Source of the DNA: Synaphobranchus kaupii
Lineage: Eukaryota; Chordata; Actinopteri; Anguilliformes; Synaphobranchidae
Direction: 5' to 3'
DNA length: 64,000 nt
Assembly (NCBI GenBank): GCA_029718625.1
Contig: CM056376.1
Coordinates: 24,527,130-24,591,129 of the forward strand
In this document: piece after piece, positions 36,928 through 49,264 of the stretch
Numbering within the stretch: the stretch's first letter is position 1
How the letters are laid out: each line of letters begins with the position of its first letter
Program-made: the position numbers and the translations under genes
The notes under the pieces: model-generated
Told to the model about the DNA's origin: nothing
What the model saw: the letters and a program-made list of their open reading frames with translations, nothing else
The model's database searches: none

Positions 36928-39900
36928 AATCCAGGCTGGTACTTACAATAAACGGTAAAAAGAAATTAAGTAATCAGAGTTTTAATTATGTCAGACCGCG
37001 AACATCTGTAAAGAATTCAACACACGGCTGAGCACCGGTTTCTCTCGAGTCATTCATGGAAATTCAGCTCTATGGAGGAGGGTGACTCAGCAGGCCAGAC
37101 AAATTAGCAAGTGGTGATATAAGTCTGGAGATAGATACAGGCGCAGGAAGCTTTCCCTAAATTATCATCTGATGGTATAAAACAAACAAAAAATAAAAAC
37201 ACAGAAAATAACTAATGTTAGTGAAAGAGGCCCATTTCAGAGGTCACATTGGAGTGTAAGAGGATTAAACTGAAAATGTATGGAAAGAATTGAGTATCAT
37301 GGGGACAAATGTTTATCTGCTGCAGAAAAGCAGCATTTCCATGCTAATGCCAGGCCCAATGAACGAGGTCCGTATCCAACCCTGCTCCGGCTCTACCGTT
37401 AAACCCCCTCTGGCCCCTGAGATTAAAGATATCATTATAATGGAGATTCTGGCAGGGCTGCAGTGATCACATTTAATTTCACAGGTTGTGACATCCATAT
37501 GAGATAATCAACACTTGCACTAGCGAGCCGGATTATTCAAAACTGCAACCAGAGGGGGATACAATCCATGGCACTCACAACGCTCACAGGAGGGGCTATT
37601 TATAGATTTTTTTACATTTTCATATGAGCCTATTCCTTCCGTCTTTTTTAATGCAGTGCACACAGAGCTGATCTGCATTTGCAAATCGCCTTAGAGCAGG
37701 AGTGCTGATCTAGATCCTGTTTAGATTTTTTTTGCTCATGAGGATAAGGTTTTTTTGTTTGTTTTTTAAGCCTGGACAGTTGTCTGTAAAGGAAAGGATA
37801 TAATGAAGAGTCTAAACTTGCCGGATTGTGACGTGTTCCTTACAGGCATATTAATTCAGGAGTCTTTTAACGATAAAGTATGAGCATCAGTCTGGGGGGG
37901 GGGGGGGGGGGGGGGGGGGGGGTGATTAGATCTAACATGCAACAGACAAAGAGAGAGTTCACATGGTTGTGGTCTCAGTCCGTCTTAAGTTTTGCCCGAT
38001 TTGCCGACTGCTTGCCGTGGTTTTACAGCTTTTGGGTTTACATAACTGTGCTTGAGTGCAGAGTGAAGTAACAGCCAGCATGCAATCTGTCATTCTTCCA
38101 ATCTTCCTGCCAGCCATGTTTCTGAACCAAATACTGAAAATAAAAAACAGCAAAAGATAACTCAGGGAAGACTTGGAAAACAAACGCATACAGCGTAGGC
38201 CCATTATAGACAGGAAATGGAAATTGCATTTCTGTGTGTGTGACAACTGAGTCAAGTGTTTATTTTCTTCTGGCATGCCTTGGATGTTGCGGTAATTGCC
38301 GGCGTGTTGAACGTACTTTATCAGCGTTTAGGGCTGCGCGGTACCGCTGTTCTTTTTACAATGGCTTGAGTTGCTTGTTCGGTGACGGGAACGCACCAGG
38401 TGTTTCCGAGGAACAAATCTGATTGAGAATTGCTGGTACGTCGCCGTGAATTCACGAGGGACTTGATAGTGCACGATACGAGCGGTCACCTGCTCCTCTG
38501 CTCTTGGGTGCGTCAAAAGGAACGCGTTCTGTTTATTCATTTGGGAAGGGGGCGGAGACTATCGCAGTGTGCCAATTGGTTTATTTATTTTGGGGGGGGG
38601 GGGGGGGTCGCCCCTTGTTCCTTAAAAGGATTGACGGGGGAAAAGCGTGTCACCAACCTGCGCCCCCCATTTGAGGCGATGGCTGCACATTAAGCTATAG
38701 AATGACCTATTGTGCACCGCAGAACAAACTCCCAACTCTGCCCATTTATCAAAATGCGTCTGAAAGATGATTTCATTGAACACAGTCAGCACTGCTTAGG
38801 AATGTTATTGCGGCGGGTAATCGCGCGTCAGTGGGCACAGGAAATTATACAGCCATCCATGTATTCATGTTTACTGCTATCCGAGTGCAGTCTCGCTCCA
38901 GCAACGCATCAATTTCTCCAAAGCGCTGGAGTGCCAAGCACAAACGCCATTTCCTTCGCAGGCATCGCCATACATTTCTTCCAGCACACTTTAGCCGAGC
39001 TAGGCTTACAAAGCAATACAAGACTAATAAGCCTTTTCTCTCAACAAGCAGTTCATATACGCTGATTTTTATTTTAAATTTTTTTTCTATCTCACTCTCT
39101 CTCTTGAGACCATTGACACGCACTGCAGAGAAAGGCTGCCGCCTGCTCGGTGGAATGGGTAGTTTTGTTTTTTTCTGTACACAACAAATCCAGACTGCTA
39201 TGTAATTAAAGAACAGGAAGCCTTATATGAAGAGGGCTCGCTAACAAGTTTGAGTTGGAGAATGATATCCAAGAACCTAACAGGAGAAGCAAAAACCTCT
39301 CACCACAAGGCCATTTCAGGAGAGTAAAAAGGCCGCCCAACATTTTGCACTGCTGCTTATGGGAAGGGGAGTCCACAATTACACATCGCTGGGTGTGTTT
39401 AGATCAAATAAAGGTCTCATCAGGCCCTTTGTGAAGCATTACACAGCATTTTGCCTATTGATTCCCTCTTGAAGGAAAACAAATTATTTTGGTCAGAATG
39501 CGATAAAGTAATTACATTGAGATTTCTGTTTACACGAAAATTTAAACTCATCAAGGATTCAACTTGCCACGTTGGATCTAGGCATGAATTTCTCATTAAA
39601 CATATTAGCATTCCAACAAGATGGGAGACCAGCTTTTCCCCACTGACTCCCCACTCAAGGCATATCCAGGCCTTAAGTCAAGAAGGCAGGAAGGGCTGAA
39701 AATGTACGTTTGCATCCACCGGCCCCTCGTTTAAAAACTTCATCACTAATCCAGCTTCCTTCCAACACACATCCTTCCCCATACAACGGCATAGGCACGG
39801 GGATTGTCAGAATCACCGCCGTCAAGGCAGGATCAAGGCTCCCGTGCGCTTGCCGGGCCGAGACGTAAACAAAATCAACAGGTGCCGGGAACACTGACCG

Positions 39901-42160
39901 CTGACAGCATTAATGGCGAGGCATCGTTCCAACTTTGCATCACAAAGAAGGAAGAGGCCTAACGCTCACGAGTTCGGGAGCGTAGCGCGAAGAGGCGGAA
40001 AGCCCCCTCTGACCGGCAGTGCCCCGTCAGCTCGGAGGGCTCTCGTCTGAACGGAGGCGGCTTCAGAACACAAATCAATGGAAGATCCCTCTGACTTTTG
40101 CCCCGCCGGGCCCTTTGAAAACCTACCCTGAGAATCCAGAGTCTTACTGAGGGGGGAAACAATGGGCACGGAGCCCAACAAAGGCTTCAGTGATCTGCCT
40201 AATTAGAGGGGCCAGTTCTCCTCTGTCTAATTAACAATTTACTAGCCCATCAGTCAGCTCCTCCACTGCGCCACAATCAGTTTAACAAATGGGCCCGTTC
40301 GCCCCTGTCCCCCCCCCCCCACTCAGGTCTCCAGAAGATTAAACGATTAAAATTTCATGGGAAGGTGTACGCAGTCGCTGTATAGCACGTGCGCGTGCAA
40401 GAACGGGGGGATGCGACGGGTTAGCCCAATTCAGTGGGCATAACAAAATGGATACAGAACCGAGTGAGGGATGGGGTGTCTCAGCAATTACCTGAAAGAT
40501 TTATGCCCCCAGGGGGGTGGGGGCGAGGGAGTTAAAGGGGAGGATGGGGCAATAGCATGCGTTAGCGTTAGCGCTGCTGGTAAGGAAATCTCAACGGGCC
40601 TCTCCCCCCGGGCAGATTTACCGTTAAACGCCACGGTGAACTCTGTTGGGAGTGCACACCGGTGGCGATTTCACAGCATCTGTCAAGCGCTCACATCCCA
40701 CCCCATAACAAGGCCCGGCAAGCACACAAGAGCCTTGATCCACTAAGCCACAGTCATATTGCTGCTTAGCGGCTGGTTTGTACGCTCAAGGATAGGAAGG
40801 TTTCTTCTTTTTAAAGATATGAATAAACCCCCTATTTTTGTATGGATTTTTTTCTTATGCCTGAGCCTTGAAGGAAACTGACCCCTTCAGAGGAAATAAT
40901 ACCCTTTTTTCCACATTCTTTTATTTCCCCTCCATGGCCTGTTTTGTCATGGAATTTAATTTAAGCATTTTGCTTGCGCCACGCTGGCCCTCCAAAATTC
41001 CACACTCAAATTATATTTCACAGAGAGGATTAAACCATAAATCTGCATGTGTTCCATTTTCTATTTTATCCTCTGCCTTTTTATTTATTTATTTATTTTT
41101 TTGTATTACAGACAGCTATTTCCTCTCCTCTCCTGTTGACTCATTTGCTGTCTCTCGCTTATTGTCAGTTATAATACGGTAATATAAGCTCAGCCAACCA
41201 GCGCTTTTCTGATTCCCAGGAACTATCAGAAAGGCCCAGCATGTGCAGATAAAGCAAACTGATACTATTTGCTCTCGTCGTGTTTTTGTGCTTCTTTATG
41301 AGCTCACAAAAGCAGCTCTGCATCAGTCAGTCGCTCTGGCCAGATGCTAATCGGCGCTCCTCCCGTTTATATCCAACATCTTATCAGAGCAGGTTCAACT
41401 GGAGTTGCTGTTTAAAGAATACAGCCAGCACCTCTATTGGCAAAATATTGATCCTTCAGGGACTGTTGGGAATGGTGTGGAAGACGTGTGCTCTCTCTAA
41501 ATATCTCTCTCTCTATGATGCCTCTCTTCCTTTCTTCTCTCTCTCTCTCTCTCTCTCTCTCCCTCCCTCCTTCTCTCTGTCTCTCTCACTCTCCATGCCT
41601 CTCTCTCTCCTTCTTCTGAGGCATGAATCTTTTGATGTATGTGCACAGCCTCTCCGCAGCCCTGAGTCTGTTAATTATTTAGGACAGTAGAAACCACCTG
41701 GTGTAATTGAAAGGGGCTCTGCGTGCCTGTATGCAGACACCCGGCACTGGATGGATACAGTGTTTTTTCACAAGTACGCAGACCTTGCAATGACCCACGC
41801 TGAACAAAGCCCCCGCTCATGCTGTTTTTCTTTTACCAAGAAATGGGAGGCGATGGTACGGGGGGAGGGAGGGGGCGGGGGCGGGGGGGGGAGTGGGTCT
41901 GCTTGCGTTAACTCGCGGATTTGGGTTCTGCCATGTCCACCGAGGCGCAGGGGTATCATTGGCCGGAACATTAACTGGTTCTGAGAACGGGGAAGCGCGT
42001 GTAGCCCTACGTGTCCTCACAATGTGTTAAATACGTGATTAATGTGTCTCCCTTTTGCCTGAGTGGAGCTGGCTGCGGAACAGCAGTGGAGAGGTTTCAC
42101 TGACAAAACTAGGCTGATAATGCACTCACCACCACACCACCATCCCTGTTTCTCTTCCTC
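36928..42160. other. intronic stretch without recognised gene
   Basis: About 5 kb without identifiable elements apart from homopolymers: poly-G 37894-37922 (29 G), poly-G about 38591-38607, poly-C about 40310-40320 and a CT-rich tract about 41536-41615. Portions such as about 37310-37500 and 39420-39640 are complex and non-repetitive with ATTA-type motifs, and could be conserved regulatory DNA. No splice-flanked frame resembles a known protein. Confidence 0.45.
37894..37922. repeat. homopolymer G29
   Basis: An unbroken run of 29 guanines. Such a run is G-quadruplex-prone and also a common site of sequencing length error. Confidence 0.95.
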
Positions 42161-42383
42161 TGCCTCTCCCCTCTTTCTCTTCCTCTATCTCTCTCTCTTT
42201 CTCTTCGTCTATCTCTCTCTTTCTCTTCCTCTATCTCTCTCTCTTTCTCTTCGTCTATCTCTCTCTTTCTCTTCCTCTATCTCTCTCTTTTTCTCTGTCT
42301 GACACGCTGCATCTGTCTCCCTTGTGAACACATACAGACACACACACACACACACACACACCTCTCTCTCTCTCTCTCTCTCA

Positions 42384-42440
<57 letters not shown>
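42161..42440. repeat. compound CT minisatellite then CA/CT/CA microsatellite
   Basis: At 42170-42300 a 27-bp CT-rich unit (CTCTTCCTCTATCTCTCTCT type) alternates TTCCTC and TTCGTC, giving a higher-order period of about 54 bp. At 42337-42440 follow CA, then CT, then CA dinucleotide blocks. Confidence 0.93.
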
Positions 42441-42444
<4 letters not shown>

Positions 42445-42938
42445 CAGTTAACATATTATCACATATCCCTCACAAAAAAAACATATCCATTGATTCTGTA
42501 TGGTTTTGGTTGCTGGAATCTTTGCATACAGACTGCCAAGCTTTAAGCTAATGGAACAAAATACAGACACACACACACACGATGAACATACATATACATA
42601 CTGTACATATGCACACATCATGTCATATAAACCAATCAATCACTGTAAAAGCCCCTATTGAAATGAGGCTTTTACCAAATGTGTCCATTCCATACAGGTC
42701 GTCATTAACAGAAGCATGCTATGTTTTATTTGATCATATCCTTTGTATGCAAATGTGTTCAAGCTTTAGAATACTGATGAAGGATAATTAAGGGCTGTAT
42801 TGCATCTTAACAGGAGCATCAGCTCTCAGTGTGATCGAGTGTCCTCATCCTCATCAAATGCCTCTAACACCATTCCTGGCTCTCAAAATACAGCTCTCAA
42901 TCCATAGATGTGTGTGTTTGTGTGTGTGTGTGTGTGTG

Positions 42939-42992
<54 letters not shown>

Positions 42993-43132
42993 GTGTGTGT
43001 GTGTGTGCCTGTGTATGTATGTTTCCTATTAGCTTAAAGCTTGGCAGTCTGTATGCAAAAATCCCAGCAAACAATACCATCCAGAATCAACAGATATGGA
43101 TTTTTGTGAGGGGTATTTGATAATATGTTCAA
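42441..43132. repeat. inverted duplication: two ~115-bp arms around a ~450-bp spacer
   Basis: Arm 1 (42441-42566) and arm 2 (43021-43132) are inverted copies at roughly 85-90% similarity by eye: TTAGCTTAAAGCTTGGCAGT in arm 2 is the complement of the block at 42532-42551. Both arms carry dinucleotide repeats on their spacer-facing side (CA at 42567-42580, GT at 42908-43014). The spacer is unique-looking. It may be a foldback element or two opposed insertions of one repeat family. Confidence 0.8.
42908..43014. repeat. (GT)n microsatellite
   Basis: GT repeat with a few interruptions (TT at about 42939, GC at about 42988), inside the spacer of the inverted duplication. Confidence 0.95.
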
Positions 43133-45394
43133 TGAATGACAAATCTAAAAATGCAGTCTCCCTAACACTGACAGCTTAAGTGACCGCATGACCCAATCAA
43201 TTTGCTTCCTTGCCATTATAGTTAAGGGCCCATGAGAGCATAACACTGCAAGGCACCACAGTTTCCCAGTGAAAAACAGGCATATGTACATAACAGGCAT
43301 GCCTAGATGTGTGATTATTTTTATTATATAATTGTAGCTGTGACAGCAAGGCACTTTAAAAATGGATTGTTTAAATATTACATTTTGTACAACATTGTAA
43401 ACATTTCTTTTGTACACAATGAACAAAAAAATTAACTTGCTTTTTATCAATTTTATTTTTTTCATCCTTTTTTTCCTCCTTCATAATCATCATCATCGTT
43501 GTTATTATTATTAGACCTGTGGTGTGATCTTGAATGTAGGAATTATAGTTACAATCATACAATCATATTGTTGTATCAGCTCTATGTGCCTGTCAAAAGT
43601 GTACTGCACTTATACAAATGTAGATATAAAAGCTCAATATCTTAGACTGATTTAATCTGCTTGAAATCATGCCCAATGTCATCTGCGAGGTGATTGATGC
43701 AGTTGGATTGGATCGGAGGCATTATCTCTGCCCTGTTTGAGTAAAATAGCCTGGATGCGCGCGCGGGGGGAGCGGATGAGGGGTATTTGGGGTTCAACAA
43801 TGGCATCGATAACCAAGAATGCCAGGGGTGGCATTAGATTTAACACTGATAGGACCGTCATTATCCATCAAAGTTTATTATATGAACGATAATAGCCTAC
43901 ATGAACATGTATGCATTTTAGCCAGCATATTTTGTTAATCTTTTTTGCAGGAATTAATTTACATACATTATTCGAGGCAATTCCGATAGAGCACTGAGGC
44001 CACTGTCACAATCTACACCTATAACTACGATATTTTGAAATCAGAAATTCTAACATTCTATAATGCATTTTATTTTTTTCCAATAGCTAGGTTACGTGTC
44101 CTCCTTAATGATTTTATAGGTAGATATAAAACCAGCCTCTCTTCTTGTAAAAAGACTGCACTCAACTTCTTAGTGGAAATCAATATGTCATTCGTACAAT
44201 ATAGTCATGAAACTTTGCTGTAAGGACATTAGATCAGACGGCGATGCTTATGTTAGTCTATGTGGCAGCCATTGGTGAGATTATGCGACTGTGATTAAGA
44301 AAAAAAAATCTCACGTCGGACGTCAAATACAGCAACTTTTGTGCAACGGATTCATATAGCCACCTCAAGCATATACTTGAATCAGCCGGGAGCATCAAGA
44401 CCCCGCCCAGCTTTTAAATCTCAAGTGCAGTAGCCACGACACCTAAGATTTTTGTCCCGTCAGCCCTGTACCCCAGTGTCCTCAAATCCAGGTACGCAGT
44501 ATTCAACGTTCTCTTCCCGCGGTACACAGAGGTTTCACTGTCACTATAACCGGTTAACGGGTATAAAGCCATAGCCTACACTGTCCTGGATAAGATATGA
44601 AGTAGCCTACATATTGGAGACACATACTCAGAAAGCAGCATCAAGCAGGTAAACTAGAACTAAAAAATGCGTCCATTCGTCCAGTTCGAAAGGTTCATTG
44701 TTCTAATGCATGGTGCCATCGGGTAGGCAACGTATGATAAGAGACTCAGGCGTTACAAACGGCGCCTTTCAAACACGCTCACCTTAATATGATCATTATG
44801 CATAGCTGTATCAACAATTCATCAACATATATGAATAACGTCTCCTGTTTTTCATGACGCGTTCCCACTATTTCAAAGTGCATGCACACACAGCAAGCGA
44901 CCAGCCGTCATATATCCTAGTTACACAATAAGGATGTAAAAGAAAAAAAAAAACACGGGTTTGTCTTACATAAAGTCAATGGCTGCATTTGATGTATTAA
45001 TTATGAGAAGTAAAGCTTAACTGTAAATAGAATGTTAGATAAATACAGGGCACAGTCAACATATCTTAGTGGTATAAACTTCATATATATTAAACTTAAT
45101 ATATTAAATTATATTTCAATTTCCTTCGCTAATAATATATCACGCATCCTTTGACAGACCCATTTTAACCCATTCACTTTAAAATAGCCTATGCTATTAC
45201 CAGTAAGCAAAGCTAGTTCTATGATACAAAAGAAAAATAGTTATTTGGTCTTATTATTTTTCTGTCGTATTCACCAAAGCTCCTTGTCATGTCCACATAC
45301 GTAGATTACTGCGTATGTCTCCTGATTATTTCAAAATAATCACTCACACACATTCTTAATTACACATTTCGGAACTTTTCAAAGGTGCACCTAC
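43133..45394. other. intronic stretch next to rtn4r exon 1
   Basis: AT-rich with ATC/TTA runs (about 43484-43515). No element or exon recognised. Being the first 2.2 kb of the intron, it may hold regulatory DNA, but nothing specific can be pointed out. Confidence 0.45.
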
Positions 45395-45416
45395 CTTCGA
45401 CAACAGTGGTCTTCAT
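45395..45416 (-). CDS. rtn4r: rtn4r coding exon 1 (start codon and seven codons)
   Basis: On the minus strand ATG (45416-45414) is followed by AAG ACC ACT GTT GTC GAA and a single G, then the donor GTAGGTGC. The peptide is MKTTVVE plus the first base of a glycine codon. It joins in phase with exon 2 (GA GGC AGG CTC) to give MKTTVVEGGRLLFL, the n-region and start of the h-region of the signal peptide. I recall fish Rtn4r beginning in nearly the same way, and mammalian RTN4R also has a phase-1 mini first coding exon. This match 45 kb from exon 2 is what fixes the gene's start and direction. The -3 base is A. Confidence 0.88.
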
Positions 45417-45990
45417 TTTTATTTGAATAAATCCAGCAAAAGGCACCCTGATCGCGTAGACAATCTGATCGTTGTCTGTTACCGTAGCAAGGCGCAATTT
45501 AAAATAGAAATAATCGCAAATCCAGGGTACCGTTAATCACTGACCACCCTTTACATAGAAAACTTTAGCCAAAGGTTTTCTTATGGAAGCGGACCGGAGA
45601 GCCAAGTCTCCTTTGGAAGCTGCGCTCAGTCATTTGGGGAGTCCGAGGGGTACAACAACTGCAATTAACATCCAGGCAGAAGACCCCGCTCAGACAAGGG
45701 GAATAGCCCCCCAAAAAAGGGACTCACAAACAGAAAATACACAACTGCAGCAATCCAATGAGTAACGCCGTCTTGGAGGAACGCAAGGTAGGGGAAAAAA
45801 CACCGAAGCAATCCACGGGCGCTGAAGCATAGATCCAGCTGTCCCCGGTCTGAATTCTAAAGGCAAATATCCCAAAGTGCGTGTAGCCCGTGTACGAGGA
45901 TGGAGATTGGCTGCAACGCCGCGCGCTATAGGCTTTTGCATGGGATTGCAAAAGAGGAAAGGGCGGGGGGGAGTGAGGGGCGCTTGTGAG
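45417..45990 (-). promoter_or_regulatory. rtn4r: rtn4r 5' leader and putative promoter
   Basis: Upstream of the start codon on the minus strand are, going outward: about 450 bp of mixed sequence that could be 5' UTR, an inverted CCAAT element (GATTGG on plus, about 45914-45919, that is CCAATC on the coding strand), a CpG-richer patch with GCGCGC (about 45920-45928), a CTATAG sequence (about 45926-45931) and a GC box (GGGCGGGGGG on plus, 45961-45970). The transcription start is not defined. A non-coding first exon further away cannot be excluded. Confidence 0.5.
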
Positions 45991-47687
45991 TGCGGAGGAA
46001 AAAAAGCCAAGATGAATGTTTCATGGGGCTGGATCAGGGACTGAGCACTGATGAATGTTTTATAGCATCGTGTGGTTTTACGTGAGGGGAATCAGTTTGG
46101 AATCAAATTTGCACAAACAATAATAAAGAAATAAATAATTGTAAATGTTTTTTAAAACACGAGAAGAAATATGCAAGTGAGGGGGTGGCCAAGACAAACA
46201 GGCAAAGAATAAACTCTAGCAAGAGGCAGCACTTAAAATATGTCGCCGTAAATCAGAACGGGCAGGTGGTAGATGAAATCGGAATATCCAGGCGTTGCCA
46301 CAGCCTACTTTCCGCACAAAGACGGACTCAAATAAGTCGTCTAAGTTGTCGTACAGGTTATTAAACCCGCATATTGATGTGAGTGTGAAACGATTGTTAT
46401 TTGTGATACCTGGTTATAACCTTGGAACATATTTATGGTAGGCTATGTATTTCTATCAATATATAGAGACAGCGAAGGGGATAAAAACAAATGTATTGCT
46501 GTCACACATAATAAAACAAGAACATTTGGTTTCTGTGATGTCTTCTGCAGTATTTACAATACAATGAAACTATTTCGAGAAAATGTGATGGACCGTGATT
46601 TCGATATGCAGTAATCACGTGTTATCCAAAAATTATAAAAAGCGTCTTTGTAGCCTACATAATCCACCCGTGCTACAAAGACGGGTTAGACCCGCAACTA
46701 TCATCTGTAGGTACATTTAGGAGAACCCGGGGGCCATTGAATTAGAAGTACATGGTTATTTGTAAGGAAGACACGCCACCCAGCGGATGCTCGCACATGC
46801 CATGACTATGATGGGAATGTTACGCTTCTTAGTCTTTAAATGTAGATCTGGAACACAAATTGAAAGATACTGTATGTCCTAAATTGTGGTTTCTTTTCAG
46901 CAGAATATAGTCTTCCGTATTGTAAAATATTCAATATTACTGGGGCTGGGAACAGTCTACTTAACCAACTGTAGGTGTGTGCTATCATAAAAACGAATCA
47001 AAATATACGCACGAGGTATGACTTGCAGAACCCAACCTAATATTAAGTGTGCTTTGAGCTTAAGAGTGTATCATGGTCAAATATCTCTTTTTCGCTGACA
47101 CTGTAAATGTTTCGCAAGCTTTCAAAACTTGCTCGCACCGGAGCCTGAACAGACTAATGCAGAGCTCAGTGGCATAATGTATAGAATAGCTTTGAGGTAA
47201 CGTTAACCAGTTCTCTTTGATCACGTAAGATCACTGGTTTGAAGTATCGACCGATTTAATCGATGAACTGTCTTCAAATAGTGTAGGATAATGCTTCAAA
47301 TCCACTATTCAAGGAGTCATGATGGCAGGAGATCACCTGAAGCGGCTTTTAATTATGATTATTATTTTTTAAAGATTATGTTGGTGAATTTCCACAAATG
47401 CATAAATCAGAGCCATGGACAGCGCTGCTGGGACCTATGTAACCTTGTCGACAATTCCACGAATCTTCTGCACGACCTAGATTAGTTGCGTTACTATTGT
47501 TAATCAGACATTATTCAATCTGATCTGGATCAATAGCCCTGCTGTAATTCTAATCGTAGTCAACAGTCCTATTTCAGGGTATTTCCAGGAAAATATATTG
47601 CAATGGTCAATACCTCAATGATGAATCTACCATTGGATGTTTTGCTCTTGTAAAAACGGAAATACATACAGTGGAATAGCCTAACAG
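45991..47687. other. intergenic stretch upstream of rtn4r
   Basis: AT-rich, no repeats recognised, no coding exon found. Probably proximal regulatory DNA of rtn4r and/or the divergent gene at 49237. Confidence 0.45.
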
Positions 47688-47895
47688 CTAAGACCAGCTG
47701 GGATTCTTAGATGGTTTTAGCTGGTCATAGCTGGCCTGTGACTGGTCAGAGCTGGTTAAAGCTGGCTAGGCTGGTAGAGTAAGCCAAACTGGTGGTCAGC
47801 TAGTTGACCAGCTAAAACCAGCTAGAAGTGTCGTAACTAGAGCTTAAACCAGCTTGACTAGCTTAGGCTGGTTTAATATGGAATTTTCAGCAGGC
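47688..47895. repeat. GCTGG/CCAGC-rich degenerate tandem repeat (MITE-like)
   Basis: Repeated short units: TTTAGCTGGTC, AGCTGG, GACCAGCTAAAACCAGCTAG. Units point right in the first half and are complemented in the second half, so the block is roughly self-complementary. It ends in TTTTCAGCAGG, as many similar teleost repeats do. No clear target duplication. Confidence 0.65.
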
Positions 47896-49140
47896 TATTG
47901 CTGAAACAACTTCAACTGCTACATCTGCAAGCCCACTACTACATCTTCCAGTTAAAATAACAATACAAATCATTATTATTGTAAGTATAGTGATTCAATG
48001 GCGATGGTCATCACCACTAAAGTCCTTCTTAGCCTAGTTTTGACGGTGGAAGTGGGTGAGTGGGTTGATTTTTTCTTTACCCCTCAGATCAAATCTGTAT
48101 TGAACAGAGACCCTCAGCCAGAATCCCCCATCTGTCATGAGACAACAAAAACTATATATCTCAAGTTCAGCAGATGTATACTTAGCGGAGTCTAATTATT
48201 CATACCATTTGTTTGATGGATGGATACAGTAATCCGTGTGTTTAATGACTGCCGTTATAAGAGTAACAGCAGGCATAACTCTTGCCATGTAAATGAGAGA
48301 GCTTGCATCAAAAAACAAAGTTGTGTTACAGCCAGTATGGTGAGGGAAATATGCAAAATTGTTAGTTTTCTTCCTGGATCGTCTCAATTTTAAGTTGTAG
48401 TCAGTAGTCTGGGAGAAAGGAGGCAAGTTATCATGGATGTAAGTGGTTTTATAATGCACTGCTTCTGATGTGATCTTTGAATATTAGCACCTCTCTTAGA
48501 AAACAATCCGTGAGTGTTTAATCAAAGGGAAAATACACTGGAGTGCTCACTACATTTTCATATCTTCCAAAACATCACTCCAAGTGCAGACCACAAGGTT
48601 CTCTTTGAAAAAAAAGATACTTCTTGTTAGAAAAAAGAAATAAAAACTAAAAAGATAATGCAAGCAAAAGCATTTGAGCAAAATGACCCTTCGTCAGGAC
48701 ATGGATTCCAAAGTTTTGGTGAAATTCTGCTGAATGTGATATCTCCTTTTCTTTTCAGTAAGATTCCAATTTCAAACCATCTAATATTGTGATTACAAGT
48801 CATTGCATTTTATCAAAAACAAATAAAGTGGAGTTTCCAGATGCTTGAAGTAGCATGGCTACAACTACAGATTTAGCCGTGTCTCAATAAAATTACTTAA
48901 TCGTCAATTAATTATTGTCAGCTGTGTATTCCTGTAGCAGTGAAAAATCAGAAGAATGGATGTTTGTCTCCAGGGGTGCATGCATGGAGGGCACAGTTCA
49001 GCCAATCAAAAGGCTTGCTTGCTAAACCTAAACCTTCAGTTGGATTGGTTGCAACAACAATAAGTTCATGAATGTTACCGCACCTCTTTGTACTGTGTGA
49101 AGCATAAAGGTGGTTACAGATTGTTTAAAACAGGAAGCAG
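47896..49140. other. intergenic stretch
   Basis: AT-rich. No element or coding exon recognised. Confidence 0.5.
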
Positions 49141-49169
49141 GCACGTACGCGGACATTTTCCTTTCATAG

Positions 49170-49236
49170 TCGAGCGACCAATCCCCCTTTGTAGACTACA
49201 TTTCCCATAATTATTTCACGCAAATTGCAGACAACA
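49170..49236 (+). promoter_or_regulatory. putative TATA-less promoter with CCAAT box and ZNF143/THAP11-type motif
   Basis: CCAAT lies at 49178-49182. ACTACATTTCCCATAATT at 49195-49212 is close to the ACTACAATTCCCAGAATGC consensus bound by ZNF143/THAP11 near housekeeping-type start sites. The start codon follows 25 nt later, so the motif is at or just upstream of the transcription start. Motif recognition is from memory of the consensus. Confidence 0.55.
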
Positions 49237-49264
49237 ATGGCGTCCATCATGGAAGAAGATTACG
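49237..49264 (+). CDS. candidate first coding exon of an unidentified gene, divergent from rtn4r
   Basis: ATG in a strong context (ACAACAATGGCG) opens nine codons, MASIMEEDY, plus one base, followed by the consensus donor GTAAGC (49265). The downstream promoter motifs and the phase-1 donor make a real 5' exon plausible. A second in-frame ATG lies at 49249. No downstream exon was recognised in the remaining 14.7 kb, so the next exon is far away, diverged, or the call is wrong. DGCR6 and PRODH are neighbours of RTN4R in mammals. The acidic start could suit a small cytosolic protein such as DGCR6, but gene orientation in mammals does not clearly support this. I give no symbol. Confidence 0.4.

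Noticed and set aside
47688..47895. Chi-like GCTGGTGG motif in the GCTGG-rich block
   Set aside because: Chi is a bacterial RecBCD signal with no meaning here; the motif arises from the degenerate repeat unit.
49237..49264. Assigning the divergent first exon to dgcr6 or prodh
   Set aside because: Only neighbourhood in mammals suggests it; nine codons are too few, mammalian gene orientation does not agree clearly, and no downstream exon was found.
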